The position numbers were made by a program, and so were the translations under genes. Below, one piece after another: positions 24,966 through 34,190 of a stretch of 64,000 nt of DNA. Under the pieces are notes generated by a model. It had not been told where the DNA came from. It searched no databases and saw only the letters and a program-made list of their open reading frames with translations. Where the stretch lies: positions 310,001-374,000 of the forward strand of contig NZ_CP010897.2 of NCBI RefSeq assembly GCF_000934605.2. The letters are read 5' to 3'. The stretch is from Pandoraea vervacti (GTDB taxonomy: Bacteria > Pseudomonadota > Gammaproteobacteria > Burkholderiales > Burkholderiaceae). How positions within the stretch are numbered: the first letter of the stretch is position 1; every line of letters begins with the position of its first letter.

Positions 24966-25003
24966 CACCGGTTCGGACGATCTGGACACGGCTCGAACCG
25001 GTG
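24966..25003 (+). other. mRNA stem-loop between binding-protein and permease genes
   Basis: CACCGGTTCG (24966-24975) and CGAACCGGTG (24994-25003) form a perfect 10-bp stem with an 18-base loop, 20 bases after the binding-protein stop. No T-run follows. In many ABC operons such a structure protects the 3' end of the abundant binding-protein mRNA. The remainder of the 230-base gap holds no gene. Confidence 0.6.
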
Positions 25004-25176
25004 GCAACAAGCAAGAAAGCGGACTGGCCCGGCCGCCGCGCCCGAGCCAGTTTGCAGCCGGTTCGCAGCATGCGAACGGCATGCCGTCCAAGACTGACCA
25101 GATCGACTAACGCGGCAAAGCGTCACCCGTCCCTGCCGGGGGCGGACGGCGCGCGAAGCCCCCACGGAACCTTCCT

Positions 25177-26181
25177 ATGCTGAGATTCGTCCTGAGACGA
25201 CTAGGCATGGTGATCCCGACCTTCATCGGTATCACTGTCCTCGCGTTCGCGCTCATTCACCTCATTCCCGGCGATCCGATCGAAGTGCTGGTGGGCGAGC
25301 GAAATCTCGATCCCGTCATGCACGCCGAAGCGATGAAGCGGCTGGGACTCGATCAGCCGCTCACCACGCAGTATTTCGTCTATCTCAAGCACGCCGCGCA
25401 AGGCGACCTCGGTCGCTCCATCGTGACCAACGAAGGCGTGCTCCACGAGTTCTTCGCCCGCTTTCCGGCCACCCTCGAACTGGCCCTGTGCGCGATGATC
25501 TTTGCGCTGGTCGTCGGCTTGCCGGCCGGCGTGGCGGCCTCGTTGCGGCGCGGCAAGATGCTTGACCACACCACCATGGGGGCGGCGCTCACCGGCTATT
25601 CGATGCCGATCTTCTGGTGGGGCCTGCTGCTCATCATGCTGTTCTCCGTCGATCTGCAATGGACGCCCGTATCCGGGCGGATCGGGGTGGAGTTCGACGT
25701 GCCTCACGTCACCGGCTTCATGCTCATCGACACGCTGCTCTCGGGCGACGAAGGCGCCTTCGCATCGGCGTTCAGCCATCTGATCTTGCCGACCATCGTG
25801 CTTGGCACGGTGCCGCTCGCGGTGATTGCCCGCATGACGCGCTCGGCCATGCTGGAGGTGCTGCGCGAAGACTACATCCGCACCGCACGGGCGAAGGGCC
25901 TGTCGCCCTGGCGTGTGATCGTCGTGCATGCGCTGCGTAACGCGCTGATTCCGGTGATCACGGTGATCGGGTTGCAGGTAGGCACGCTGCTTGCGGGCGC
26001 GGTGCTGACCGAGAACGTCTTCTCCTGGCCCGGCATCGGCAAATGGCTGATCGACGCCATTCTGCGACGCGACTATCCGGTGGTGCAGGGCGGCATTCTG
26101 CTCATTGCGACGGGCGTCATTCTGGTCAACCTGCTGGTCGACGTGCTCTACGGCGTCGTCAACCCGCGCATCCGGCACTGA
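25177..26181 (+). CDS. Peptide ABC transporter permease (DppB-like)
   Basis: 334 aa. Six membrane segments in the inner membrane. The EAA loop is EDYIRTARAKGLSPWRVIVVHALRN, where the DppB/OppB sequence is strongly conserved. The first half has PTFIGITVLAFALIHLIPGDPIEVLVG, the classic BPD_transp_1 start, and RLGLDQPLTTQYF. C terminus: LVDVLYGVVNPRIRH. Pairs with the next permease to form the pore. The start at 25177 has CCTTCC upstream but no clear Shine-Dalgarno sequence. Confidence 0.95.
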   Translation: MLRFVLRRLGMVIPTFIGITVLAFALIHLIPGDPIEVLVGERNLDPVMHAEAMKRLGLDQPLTTQYFVYLKHAAQGDLGRSIVTNEGVLHEFFARFPATLELALCAMIFALVVGLPAGVAASLRRGKMLDHTTMGAALTGYSMPIFWWGLLLIMLFSVDLQWTPVSGRIGVEFDVPHVTGFMLIDTLLSGDEGAFASAFSHLILPTIVLGTVPLAVIARMTRSAMLEVLREDYIRTARAKGLSPWRVIVVHALRNALIPVITVIGLQVGTLLAGAVLTENVFSWPGIGKWLIDAILRRDYPVVQGGILLIATGVILVNLLVDVLYGVVNPRIRH

Positions 26182-26192
26182 GGAGGTCTCTG

Positions 26193-27113
26193 ATGAGTGA
26201 CACGCCTGCTACGCTGCCGCCTCCCGCCGCTGTGACCGCGACACCTCGTGCGCGTCTGGTCCGGGAATTTCTGCGCAGCTTTACCGCCAACCGTGGCGCC
26301 ACGGTGGCGGCCATTATTCTGTTGCTGATGTTCGCGGCTGCGCTTCTCGCGCCGGTGATCTCGCCGCACAGCCCCATCGAGCAATATCGCGACTTCGTGA
26401 AAATCCCGCCTGCGTGGTTCGAGGGCGGCAACGCGAAGTTCCTGCTCGGCACCGACGAAGCCGGGCGCGACATGCTTTCGCGTCTGATCTACGGCGCGCG
26501 CCTGTCGTTCTGGATTGGCCTGTCGTCGGTGGTGCTGTCGCTCATTCCGGGCATTCTGCTCGGATTGCTCGCCGCTTTCTTCCCGCGCTGGCTCGACACG
26601 CCGATCATGCGTCTGATGGACATGATGATGGCGCTGCCCTCGCTGCTGCTGGCCGTGGCCGTGGTGGCCGTGATCGGTCCGGGTCTGGCGAATACGACCA
26701 TCGCCATCGCGATCGTGACGTTGCCTGCCTACGTGCGTCTGACACGCGCGGCGGCGATCGGTGAATTGCAGCGCGAGTATGTGGTGGCGTCGCGCATGGC
26801 CGGGGCGGGCACGCTGCGCCTGATGTTCTCTACAGTGCTGCCGAACTGCGCCGCACCGCTCATCGTGCAGGCGACGCTGAGCTTCTCGGTGGCCATTCTC
26901 GATGCGGCGGCGCTCGGCTTCCTCGGCCTCGGCGTGCAGCCGCCGCTCGCGGAGTGGGGGTCGATGCTCGCGTCCGCCCGCGACTACATGGAAAGTGCCT
27001 GGTGGATCGTGACACTGCCGGGCCTTGCGATCGTCATCTCGGTCCTTGCCATCAACCTGGTCGGCGACGGCCTGCGCGATGCGCTCGACCCCAAACTGAA
27101 GCGAATCGCATGA
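26193..27113 (+). CDS. Peptide ABC transporter permease (DppC-like)
   Basis: 306 aa. The second pore subunit. The N-terminal cytosolic extension (TPRARLVREFLRSFTANRGATVAAIILL) leads to the OppC/DppC core: LLGTDEAGRDMLSRLIYGARLSFWIGL, then the EAA loop LQREYVVASRMAGAGTLRLMF and the C-terminal VGDGLRDALDPKL. The start at 26193 follows AGGAGG (26181-26186) at the correct spacing. It overlaps the downstream ATPase by four bases. Confidence 0.95.
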   Translation: MSDTPATLPPPAAVTATPRARLVREFLRSFTANRGATVAAIILLLMFAAALLAPVISPHSPIEQYRDFVKIPPAWFEGGNAKFLLGTDEAGRDMLSRLIYGARLSFWIGLSSVVLSLIPGILLGLLAAFFPRWLDTPIMRLMDMMMALPSLLLAVAVVAVIGPGLANTTIAIAIVTLPAYVRLTRAAAIGELQREYVVASRMAGAGTLRLMFSTVLPNCAAPLIVQATLSFSVAILDAAALGFLGLGVQPPLAEWGSMLASARDYMESAWWIVTLPGLAIVISVLAINLVGDGLRDALDPKLKRIA

Positions 27114-28126
27114 GCCTGCTCTCCATACGAAATCTATCGGTCGACTTCGACGGTGCCCGCGCTGTCGACGCCATCGACCTCGACGTCGGCCAGAGCGAGA
27201 TTCTCGGCGTAGTCGGCGAATCGGGCTCCGGCAAGAGCGTGACGATGCTCGCGCTCATGGGCCTCATCGATGCGCCCGGGCGCGTGACGGCAGACGAGGT
27301 GCGCTTCGACGGGAAAGACCTGTTGCATGCGTCCCGGCGGGAGCGTCGCAACATCGTCGGGCGCGACGTCTCGATGATCTTTCAGGACGCCCTCACCAGC
27401 CTGAACCCCAGCTACACCATCGGGTATCAGATCGGTGAGGTCCTGCGCCGTCACATGGGTCTGCGCGGCCGCGCGTTGCGCGAGCGTATCGTCGCATTGC
27501 TGGAGCAGGTCGAAATTCCGGACGCTGCGAACCGGCTGGGCGCGTATCCGCATCAGCTCTCCGGCGGGATGAACCAGCGCGTCATGATTGCCATGGCGAT
27601 TGCGTGCCGTCCGAAACTCCTGATTGCGGACGAGCCGACGACGGCGCTCGACGTGACCATTCAGGCGCAGATCATGGCGCTGCTGCTCCAGCTGCAAAAG
27701 GACTACGGGATGTCGCTTGTGCTGATTTCGCACGATCTGGCGGTCGTGGCCGAGGTCGCACACAAGGTGGCCGTGATGTACGCCGGACAGGTGATCGAAG
27801 TCCAGCGAGTGCCGGCGCTGTTCGATGCGCCGCATCATCCCTACACGGAAGCGTTGCTCTCAGCGATTCCCGAGCACAACCGAGGAGTACGCCGGTTGCG
27901 TACTCTGCCGGGGGTGGTGCCGGGGCGCGACGACCGCCCGGCAGGCTGTCTACTCTCACCACGCTGCCCGTACGCCGACGATCATTGCCGCGAGGTGCAA
28001 CCCACGCTTACGCCCTACGTTGGGCCGAGCGCGGTGGGTACGCCGCTGGTGCGGTGTTTCAAGCCCCTGCCGCATGAGGTGGCGGGCGTGTCGTCGGGTG
28101 ACCGGTCGATGGGAGGTTCGCAATGA
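27110..28126 (+). CDS. Peptide ABC transporter ATP-binding protein (DppD-like)
   Basis: 338 aa. Walker A GESGSGKS near residues 36-43, LSGGMNQRVMIAMAIAC signature, Walker B LLIADEPTTALDVT and H-loop ISHDLAVV. The C-terminal extension holds the cysteines found in this subfamily (GCLLSPRCPYADDHCREVQP), which can bind an iron-sulfur cluster in some DppD proteins. The ATG at 27110 overlaps the previous stop. The start of the next gene overlaps by four bases, so the operon is tightly coupled. Confidence 0.95.
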   Translation: MSLLSIRNLSVDFDGARAVDAIDLDVGQSEILGVVGESGSGKSVTMLALMGLIDAPGRVTADEVRFDGKDLLHASRRERRNIVGRDVSMIFQDALTSLNPSYTIGYQIGEVLRRHMGLRGRALRERIVALLEQVEIPDAANRLGAYPHQLSGGMNQRVMIAMAIACRPKLLIADEPTTALDVTIQAQIMALLLQLQKDYGMSLVLISHDLAVVAEVAHKVAVMYAGQVIEVQRVPALFDAPHHPYTEALLSAIPEHNRGVRRLRTLPGVVPGRDDRPAGCLLSPRCPYADDHCREVQPTLTPYVGPSAVGTPLVRCFKPLPHEVAGVSSGDRSMGGSQ

Positions 28127-29151
28127 GTGAAACGGTGATCGCGACGCCTCCGGGAACGCCGCAGGCGAGCGCTTCGGACGGGCGCGTGGTATTGGCCGCG
28201 CAAAATCTGACGCGCTTTTATACCGTCAATCGCGGGTTGTTCCGTGGTCAGGCGAGCGTCAAGGCGCTGGCGGGCGTGTCGTTCGATCTGACGGCCGGGC
28301 GCACACTCGCGGTGGTTGGCGAGTCGGGGTGCGGCAAATCGACGCTGGCCCGGGTGCTGACGTTGATCGAGGCGCCGACGTCCGGCAGACTCTTCGTCGA
28401 TGCGACCGAGACGACGACGGCGTCGGCGGGCCAGCTGGCGCCGCTGCGCACGCGGGTCCAGATGGTGTTTCAGAATCCGTACGCGTCGCTCAACCCGCGC
28501 AAGACGGTCGGACAGGCGCTCGACGAGCCGCTGGCCATCAACACATCGCTGAGCCGCGCCGAGCGCGGCGAGAAGATTGCCGCGATGATGCGCACCGTCG
28601 GACTGCGTCCCGAGCATGTGGCGCGGTATCCACACATGTTCTCGGGCGGGCAGCGTCAACGCGTGGCGATTGCCCGGGCGATGATCCTGTCGCCCGCCAT
28701 CGTGGTGGCCGATGAGCCCGTTTCCGCCCTGGATGTCTCAATTCAGGCACAAATCCTGAATCTTTTCATGGATTTGCAGGACCGATACGCGACGAGTTAC
28801 GTATTCGTGTCGCATAATCTCGCGGTGGTCGAGCATGTGGCCGACGACGTCATGGTGATGTACCTCGGCCGCGCGGTCGAACACGGTCCCAAGGCCACCG
28901 TGTTCGGCAAGCCGCTGCATCCGTACACCAAGGCGTTGATGTCGGCGACGCCGGCGATCAAGGCATCCGAGCGGCGGGTGAAAATACCGCTGATCGGCGA
29001 GTTGCCATCGCCGCTGCGCCCGCCGCCCGGGTGTGCGTTTGCGCCGCGCTGTCCGTACGCGATAGACCGTTGCCGTGGGGAAGTGCCGCAATTGCGCGAG
29101 CTTGATGGCCGTCTGGTGGCGTGCCATCGGGTTGAAGACATAGAGGGATAA
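28123..29151 (+). CDS. Peptide ABC transporter ATP-binding protein (DppF-like)
   Basis: 342 aa. Walker A GESGCGKSTLARVL, signature FSGGQRQRVAIARAM, Walker B IVVADEPVSALDVSIQAQIL, H-loop VSHNLAVVEHV. The C-terminal part has PPPGCAFAPRCPYAIDRC, the oligopeptide/dipeptide transporter extension. DppD and DppF act as the heterodimeric ATPase. The operon appears to end here or to read on into the TraB-like gene, which follows after five bases. Confidence 0.95.
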   Translation: MSETVIATPPGTPQASASDGRVVLAAQNLTRFYTVNRGLFRGQASVKALAGVSFDLTAGRTLAVVGESGCGKSTLARVLTLIEAPTSGRLFVDATETTTASAGQLAPLRTRVQMVFQNPYASLNPRKTVGQALDEPLAINTSLSRAERGEKIAAMMRTVGLRPEHVARYPHMFSGGQRQRVAIARAMILSPAIVVADEPVSALDVSIQAQILNLFMDLQDRYATSYVFVSHNLAVVEHVADDVMVMYLGRAVEHGPKATVFGKPLHPYTKALMSATPAIKASERRVKIPLIGELPSPLRPPPGCAFAPRCPYAIDRCRGEVPQLRELDGRLVACHRVEDIEG

Positions 29152-29156
29152 CGAGA

Positions 29157-30149
29157 TTGGGTGGACCACCACGCGCGACGCATGTTCGCCGGGGCGTTGC
29201 ATGGACCGGCTGGCTGCTGGGTTGCTTGCTGATGACGCTTGCCCTCACGCTGGACGCGGCGTCGACTGCCGTCCCGCGCGCGGTGGCGCCGCGAGCCTTT
29301 CCGCTGGTCGTGCCGGAGCCCGGCGAGCCGCCGCCGGGCGCCAATCTCCCATTCTATGAAGCCCGCAAGGGCGACATGACCATCTACGTGATGGGCACGC
29401 TGCACGTTGGCAAGCCCGACGATTACCCGTTCCGCAAAGTCGTGGTCGATGCGCTGCGCGTATCGAGCGTGGTGGCGTTCGAGCTCTCGCCCGACGATCT
29501 CACCATGTCGCAGGACGACGTGCAGAAGTACGGCATGTGTCCCCGAGCCTGTTTGCCGAGGCTGATTCCGGCGCCGATGTGGCGCACGTTGCGCGATCGT
29601 CTCAAGGGCAATCCGGCCATGCTGGCCGAGATTCGCCATATGCGACCGTGGCTGGCGGCGCTGCTTGTCGAGACGCTGGATTCGATGGGGGCGGACCTGC
29701 AAACGGAGTACGGCACGGAAAACCAGCTGGAGAACATCTATCGCGGTCGCATCGTCGGTCTCGAATCGCTGGCCGAGCAGATGGAGGCTTTCACCGGACT
29801 GACGGGCCCGCAGCAAAACGAATTGCTCGCGCAGGAGTTAGTGCTCACGCCGAAAAAGGCAACGGCGCAGGTCGAAGCGTTGCACCGTTTGTGGCGGGCG
29901 GGCGATGCGGAACTGGTCTTCGACTGGTCGCAGGCCAAGGCGGCGCAGGTACGACGCAATGTCGCGTTGGCGGACGCCATCGACGAGCGCATTCTCTATT
30001 CGCGCAACCGCCGCTTTCTGGCGCGCATGCTGTTCCTCGCGGACCCGGGCAAGCCGGTCTTCGTCGCGGTCGGCACCTTGCATCTCGGCGGCCCGCGCGG
30101 CGTGCTGCAACTGTTGCGAGAACATGGGTTTTCCGTCTCGCAGCGGTAA
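29157..30149 (+). CDS. TraB/GumN-family protein
   Basis: 330 aa starting with TTG at 29157, which has GAGGG about ten bases upstream. A hydrophobic segment near residues 17-36 (WTGWLLGCLLMTLALTLDAASTA) could be a signal peptide or anchor. TraB/GumN signature: VMGTLHVG at the beginning of the core domain, ENQLENIYRGR in the middle and VAVGTLHLGGPRGVLQLLREHG at the end. The two GTLH motifs are presumed metal ligands. Cysteines in MCPRACLPR could form a disulfide. Biochemical role is unknown. The close spacing to the peptide transporter suggests possible co-transcription. Confidence 0.85.
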   Translation: MGGPPRATHVRRGVAWTGWLLGCLLMTLALTLDAASTAVPRAVAPRAFPLVVPEPGEPPPGANLPFYEARKGDMTIYVMGTLHVGKPDDYPFRKVVVDALRVSSVVAFELSPDDLTMSQDDVQKYGMCPRACLPRLIPAPMWRTLRDRLKGNPAMLAEIRHMRPWLAALLVETLDSMGADLQTEYGTENQLENIYRGRIVGLESLAEQMEAFTGLTGPQQNELLAQELVLTPKKATAQVEALHRLWRAGDAELVFDWSQAKAAQVRRNVALADAIDERILYSRNRRFLARMLFLADPGKPVFVAVGTLHLGGPRGVLQLLREHGFSVSQR

Positions 30150-30174
30150 GGAAATGGTCAAACCGAGCGCACGG

Positions 30175-30216
30175 CCGAGGTCATCGGCGACTTTATTGCG
30201 TCGCCCGATGCCTCGG
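30175..30216. terminator. Bulged stem-loop between convergent genes
   Basis: CCGAGG (30175-30180) pairs with CCTCGG (30211-30216), and CATCGGCGAC with GTCGCCCGATG, apart from a one-base bulge on each side, around TTTATTGC. It lies in the 107-base gap between the convergent TraB-like and ureG genes and could terminate both. The T-run is poor. Confidence 0.55.
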
Positions 30217-30256
30217 TTGACGGTGGTGCGTTGTGACGTCGTGCAGGAATTTCACC

Positions 30257-30895
30257 TCACGCCAACATCCCCCGTGCTTCAATGAAGCGAATGATCTCCT
30301 GAAGGCCTTTGCCTTCTTTCATGTTTCCCATCACGAACGGGCGCATGCCCCGCATCTTCTGTGTGTCGGAGCGCATGATGTCGAGCGACGCGCCAACGTA
30401 GGGAGCGAGATCCGTCTTGTTGATCACCAGCAGGTCCGACTTGGTGATGCCCGGGCCGCCCTTGCGCGGAATCTTCTCGCCGCCGGCCACGTCGATCACG
30501 TAAATCGTCAGGTCCGACAACTCCGGGCTGAAGGTCGCCGCCAGGTTGTCACCGCCGGACTCGATGAACACGACGTCCGCATCGGGGAAACGATCCAGCA
30601 TGCGCTCGACGGCTTCGAGGTTGATCGAAGCGTCCTCGCGAATCGCGGTGTGCGGGCAACCCCCGGTCTCCACGCCCAGAATGCGCTCGGGCTCCAGCGC
30701 ACCGGCCACCGTGAGCAAACGCTGGTCTTCCTTCGTGTAGATGTCGTTGGTGATGACGACGAGGTCATAGCGCTCACGCATGGCCTTGCACAGCATTTCG
30801 GTCAACGTGGTCTTGCCGGAGCCGACCGGGCCTCCGATGCCGACACGCAGCGGCGGATTCTTCTTGGTACGACGGGCGTTGGCGGATGTCGTCAT
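30257..30895 (-). CDS. ureG: Urease accessory GTPase UreG
   Basis: 212 aa. SIMIBI GTPase that drives nickel insertion into urease with UreF, UreD and UreE. P-loop GGPVGSGKTT at residues about 20-29, nucleotide-binding ILGVETGGCPHTAIREDASIN (the CPH motif binds Ni/Zn), and ESGGDNLAATFSPEL and NKTDLAPYVG for guanine recognition. Full length. It is the last gene of the urease operon on this strand; a 57-base gap separates it from ureF. Confidence 0.97.
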   Translation of the reverse strand: MTTSANARRTKKNPPLRVGIGGPVGSGKTTLTEMLCKAMRERYDLVVITNDIYTKEDQRLLTVAGALEPERILGVETGGCPHTAIREDASINLEAVERMLDRFPDADVVFIESGGDNLAATFSPELSDLTIYVIDVAGGEKIPRKGGPGITKSDLLVINKTDLAPYVGASLDIMRSDTQKMRGMRPFVMGNMKEGKGLQEIIRFIEARGMLA

Positions 30896-30952
30896 GGCGA
30901 ATGTCGTGGTGGCGGTGAAATATCGATGAAAAAGGACGCGATGCGCCGCATC

Positions 30953-31678
30953 CTAGGAACGGAATAGCCGTGAATATTGTGTCTCGTGGCGCGACGCGAG
31001 AATGGCAAGCGCCGGCGAAAACGTGTTGATCCGGTCGTCTGGCAACGACGCCGCGCGATGGGCCGCGTCGACCACGCGAGGCCGCAGCGCCACGATCACG
31101 CGCTGTGCGGCAAGCTGCCCTAGCGGCACCGCCTTGAGGGCGCCGGCCACCTGATTCTCCAGCCAACTGAACGCGTAGGCGACGAGCGTATCGGCCAGCG
31201 GTGCGCCATGCGCGAGCGCAGCGAACGCAAAGGCCGTGGGCAGCGCAATCGGCTTGATCGACGCCAGGTGTGCCCGCTGCTCGGCGTCACCCCATTCGAG
31301 CGACACGGCGAGTTGCGTGAGCGACCAGCCCATTTGCTCGGTTTCGGCGCGCAATTCGGCCGCCTCGCGTGTGGCGAGCAGCCAGTCATTCACATGCCTG
31401 AGCGCCGCGAGGTCTCGCGCTTGCCAATGTCGCCACTGTCGCGCGAGCAACGCCATCTCCCCCGTCGTAAAAACGCCATCGAGTTGGCTGGCGATCCATT
31501 GCTCGGCGCTGGGCGCGTCGTGGATGATGCCGTGTTCGACCGCCGCTTCGAGTCCTTGCGAATAGCTGAACGCACCGATGGGCAATGCGGGCGACGCGAG
31601 ATGCAGCAGCGCCGCGAGCGACTGCAACGACGCCGCGGCGACCGGCTCAGTGAGCGGGCTGGCCAGACTTGCCGTCAT
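30953..31678 (-). CDS. ureF: Urease accessory protein UreF
   Basis: 241 aa, mainly alpha-helical, cytosolic. UreF links UreD to UreG in the apo-urease activation complex. Conserved elements: LHLASPALPIGAFSYSQGLEAAVEHG near the N terminus and FAFAALAHGAPLADTLVAYAFSWLENQVAGALKAVPLGQ in the second half. The C-terminal tail ends ILASRHETQYSRLFRS, which matches the family. Its start lies 32 bases inside the end of ureE, so the two are translationally coupled. Confidence 0.95.
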   Translation of the reverse strand: MTASLASPLTEPVAAASLQSLAALLHLASPALPIGAFSYSQGLEAAVEHGIIHDAPSAEQWIASQLDGVFTTGEMALLARQWRHWQARDLAALRHVNDWLLATREAAELRAETEQMGWSLTQLAVSLEWGDAEQRAHLASIKPIALPTAFAFAALAHGAPLADTLVAYAFSWLENQVAGALKAVPLGQLAAQRVIVALRPRVVDAAHRAASLPDDRINTFSPALAILASRHETQYSRLFRS

Positions 31679-32486
31679 CGCTCGGACTCACAGTCGTGGA
31701 ATCGGCGTTCGCGTCGGTCGCATGATCGTGCCCGCAGCCGGGGCCATGCACGTGACCGGCTTTATGGACGTGCGAGTGCCCGTGATCGTGTGCACACCCC
31801 GGGCCATGCACATGACCCGAGTCGTGACCGTGCGAATGCGAATGCGAGTGCCCATGATCGTGCCCGCATCCGGGGCCGTGAATGTGTCCGTGATCGTGAT
31901 CATGGTCATGCGAGTGCCCATGGTGCTCGTGAAACACCTGCTGCGCGAGGGCGAAGTCTTCGGCGAACGTCGCATCGTGGCCATGCTTGTGACCACCGCC
32001 ATAAGCGCCAGCTTCCGGCTCGAACGGCATCAGCGCCTCGGCGACATCGACATCGAGACGCAGCAACATGTCGCGCAGCACCGGGTCGTATTCGAGCTTC
32101 AGATAGCCGTCACCGACTTCGACCGGCGTATGACGGTTGCCGAGGTGATAGGCCGCTCGGGTGAGGCCAAGCGCCGTAGTCGCCGTGACGAGCAGCACCG
32201 TCTCCGGTGCGGCCTCCACGCGAATGAAGCCGCCATCGTCGGCAACGAGCACGTCGCCGCCGCGTAGCACGGTGCCGCGTGGCAGAAACAGGGCGACGTC
32301 CTCGCCGGTGTCCAGCGTGGCCCGCAGACGGCTCTTGCTGCGCGCGTCGAAGGGCAGCACGAGCGCGGGCGCGCGTCGCGCGAGCGTTGCCGCGATGCGT
32401 CCGGCTTCGAAGCGTTTTTCGACGCGACGCAGGGCCGACGACGATGAGGGATCGGCCGCAGCGGGCGATTCGGAATCTTGCGACAT
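31647..32486 (-). CDS. ureE: Urease nickel chaperone UreE with very long His-rich tail
   Basis: 279 aa, far longer than the usual 150-200 aa. Residues about 15-160 form the UreE peptide-binding and metal domains (GTVLRGGDVLVADDGGFIRVEA, HLGNRHTPVEVGDGYLKLEYDPVLRDML). Residues 166-255 are a tail with about 31 His, in repeats of the form H(V/I)HGPGC(G/A)HDH, three times. Each repeat also carries one Cys, so the tail could hold many Ni or Zn ions. UreE delivers nickel to the UreG complex. A 3-base gap to ureC and a 32-base overlap with ureF show operon coupling. Confidence 0.94.
   Translation of the reverse strand: MSQDSESPAAADPSSSSALRRVEKRFEAGRIAATLARRAPALVLPFDARSKSRLRATLDTGEDVALFLPRGTVLRGGDVLVADDGGFIRVEAAPETVLLVTATTALGLTRAAYHLGNRHTPVEVGDGYLKLEYDPVLRDMLLRLDVDVAEALMPFEPEAGAYGGGHKHGHDATFAEDFALAQQVFHEHHGHSHDHDHDHGHIHGPGCGHDHGHSHSHSHGHDSGHVHGPGCAHDHGHSHVHKAGHVHGPGCGHDHATDANADSTTVSPSDDGKSGQPAH
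31722..31991 (-). repeat. His-codon repeat region of ureE
   Basis: The DNA coding for the His-rich tail holds three imperfect direct repeats around the GPGC codons, together with CAT/CAC-rich linkers. Expansion and contraction of such repeats would change metal capacity without affecting the frame. Confidence 0.85.
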
Positions 32487-32489
32487 AGG

Positions 32490-34190
32490 TCAGAAAAGGA
32501 AATAGCGTTGCGCCATGGGCAACACGGTCGCGGGCTCGCAGGTCAGCAGTTGGCCGTCGGCGATGACCTGATAGGTCTCGGGGTCGACACTGATCTGCGG
32601 CAGCCAGTCGTTGTTGATCATGTTGGCTTTGGTCACCTGCCGGATATCGCGCACCGGCACGATGCGCTTGGTCAGGCCGAAACGGCCGGCCACGTCGCCA
32701 TCGTACGCTGCTTGCGACACGAAGGTCAGCGAGGTGCGTGCGAGCGCACCGGCCCGTGCGCCGAACATCTCGCGGTAGTGCACCGGTTGCGGCGTGGGGA
32801 TCGACGCGTTGGGATCGCCCATCAGCGCCGACGTGATCATGCCGCCCTTGAGAATCAGCGACGGCTTCACACCGAAGAAGGCGGGTTCCCACAGCACCAG
32901 ATCCGCCCACTTGCCCACCTCGACCGATCCGATCTCGTGCGCCATGCCGTGAGTGATCGCCGGGTTGATGGTGTATTTCGCAACGTAACGCTTGACGCGG
33001 AAGTTGTCCGATTGCGACGAGTCCGTGCCGAGTGCGCCGCGTTGCACCTTCATCTTGTGCGCCGTCTGCCAGGTGCGCATGACGACTTCCCCAACGCGGC
33101 CCATCGCCTGCGAGTCCGACGAGATCATCGACAGCGCGCCGAGGTCATGCAGGATGTCTTCGGCGGCAATCGTCTCGCGACGAATGCGCGATTCGGCGAA
33201 AGCGATGTCTTCCGCAATCGCAGGGTCGAGGTGATGGCAGACCATCAGCATGTCGAGGTGTTCGTCGAGCGTGTTGATGGTGTAGGGGCGCGTAGGATTC
33301 GTGGACGACGGCAACACGTTCGCCTCACCGCACACCTTGAGGATGTCCGGTGCGTGGCCGCCGCCGGCGCCCTCGGTGTGATACGTGTGAATCGTGCGGC
33401 CCTTGATCGCGGCGACCGTTGCCTCGACGAAGCCGCCTTCGTTGAGCGTGTCCGTGTGAATCGCGACCTGCGTGTCGGTGAGGTCGGCTACGGACAGGCA
33501 GGCATCGATGGCCGCGGGTGTCGAGCCCCAGTCTTCGTGGAGCTTCAGCCCGATGGCGCCGGCTTCGATCTGCTCCATGAGCGGTGCGGGCTGACTCACG
33601 TTGCCCTTACCCAGGAAACCGAGGTTGATCGGCCAGCCGTCGGCCGCCTGAAGCATGCGCTCCATATGCCATGGTCCGGGCGTGCAGGTCGTGGCGTTGG
33701 TGCCCGTTGCCGGTCCCGTGCCGCCGCCAAGCAACGTCGTCACGCCGGACGAGAGCGCCTCTTCGATTTGCTGCGGACAGATGAAATGGATGTGCGAATC
33801 GATACCGCCGGCGGTAACGATCATGCCTTCGCCCGCAATGACCTCCGTCGCACCGCCCAGCGGAATCGTCACGCCGGGCTGGATGTCCGGATTCCCGGCC
33901 TTGCCGATGCCCCAGATACGGCCGTCCTTCAGGCCGATATCCGCCTTGACGATGCCCCAGTGATCGATGATGACGGCGTTCGTGATGACGGTGTCGACCA
34001 CGTCGGCGCGCGTGCGTTGGGACTGTCCCATGCCGTCGCGAATCACCTTGCCGCCGCCGAACTTCACCTCCTCGCCGTAGATCGTGTAATCGCGTTCGAT
34101 CTCGATGATGAGTTCCGTGTCGGCCAGACGCAGCCGGTCGCCCGTCGTCGGGCCGAACATTTCCGCATAGGCGCGGCGAGAGATCTTCAT
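32490..34190 (-). CDS. ureC: Urease alpha subunit UreC
   Basis: 566 aa, the catalytic subunit. Metal ligands by Klebsiella-like numbering minus one: His133 and His135 (SHIHF), Lys216 for carbamylation (GLKLHEDWG), His245 (AIHTD), His271 (HTEGAGGGH) and Asp359 (ISSDS). Flap Cys318 with His319 in MVCHHLD. Hydrolyses urea to ammonia and carbamate. The start overlaps the ureB stop (ATGA). C-terminal end AQRYFLF is canonical. All catalytic residues are present, so the enzyme should be active once Ni is loaded. Confidence 0.98.
   Translation of the reverse strand: MKISRRAYAEMFGPTTGDRLRLADTELIIEIERDYTIYGEEVKFGGGKVIRDGMGQSQRTRADVVDTVITNAVIIDHWGIVKADIGLKDGRIWGIGKAGNPDIQPGVTIPLGGATEVIAGEGMIVTAGGIDSHIHFICPQQIEEALSSGVTTLLGGGTGPATGTNATTCTPGPWHMERMLQAADGWPINLGFLGKGNVSQPAPLMEQIEAGAIGLKLHEDWGSTPAAIDACLSVADLTDTQVAIHTDTLNEGGFVEATVAAIKGRTIHTYHTEGAGGGHAPDILKVCGEANVLPSSTNPTRPYTINTLDEHLDMLMVCHHLDPAIAEDIAFAESRIRRETIAAEDILHDLGALSMISSDSQAMGRVGEVVMRTWQTAHKMKVQRGALGTDSSQSDNFRVKRYVAKYTINPAITHGMAHEIGSVEVGKWADLVLWEPAFFGVKPSLILKGGMITSALMGDPNASIPTPQPVHYREMFGARAGALARTSLTFVSQAAYDGDVAGRFGLTKRIVPVRDIRQVTKANMINNDWLPQISVDPETYQVIADGQLLTCEPATVLPMAQRYFLF

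Noticed and set aside
31722..31991. Direct repeats as noncoding repeats or a recombination hot spot signal
   Set aside because: They are explained by repeated His, Gly and Cys codons in the UreE tail.
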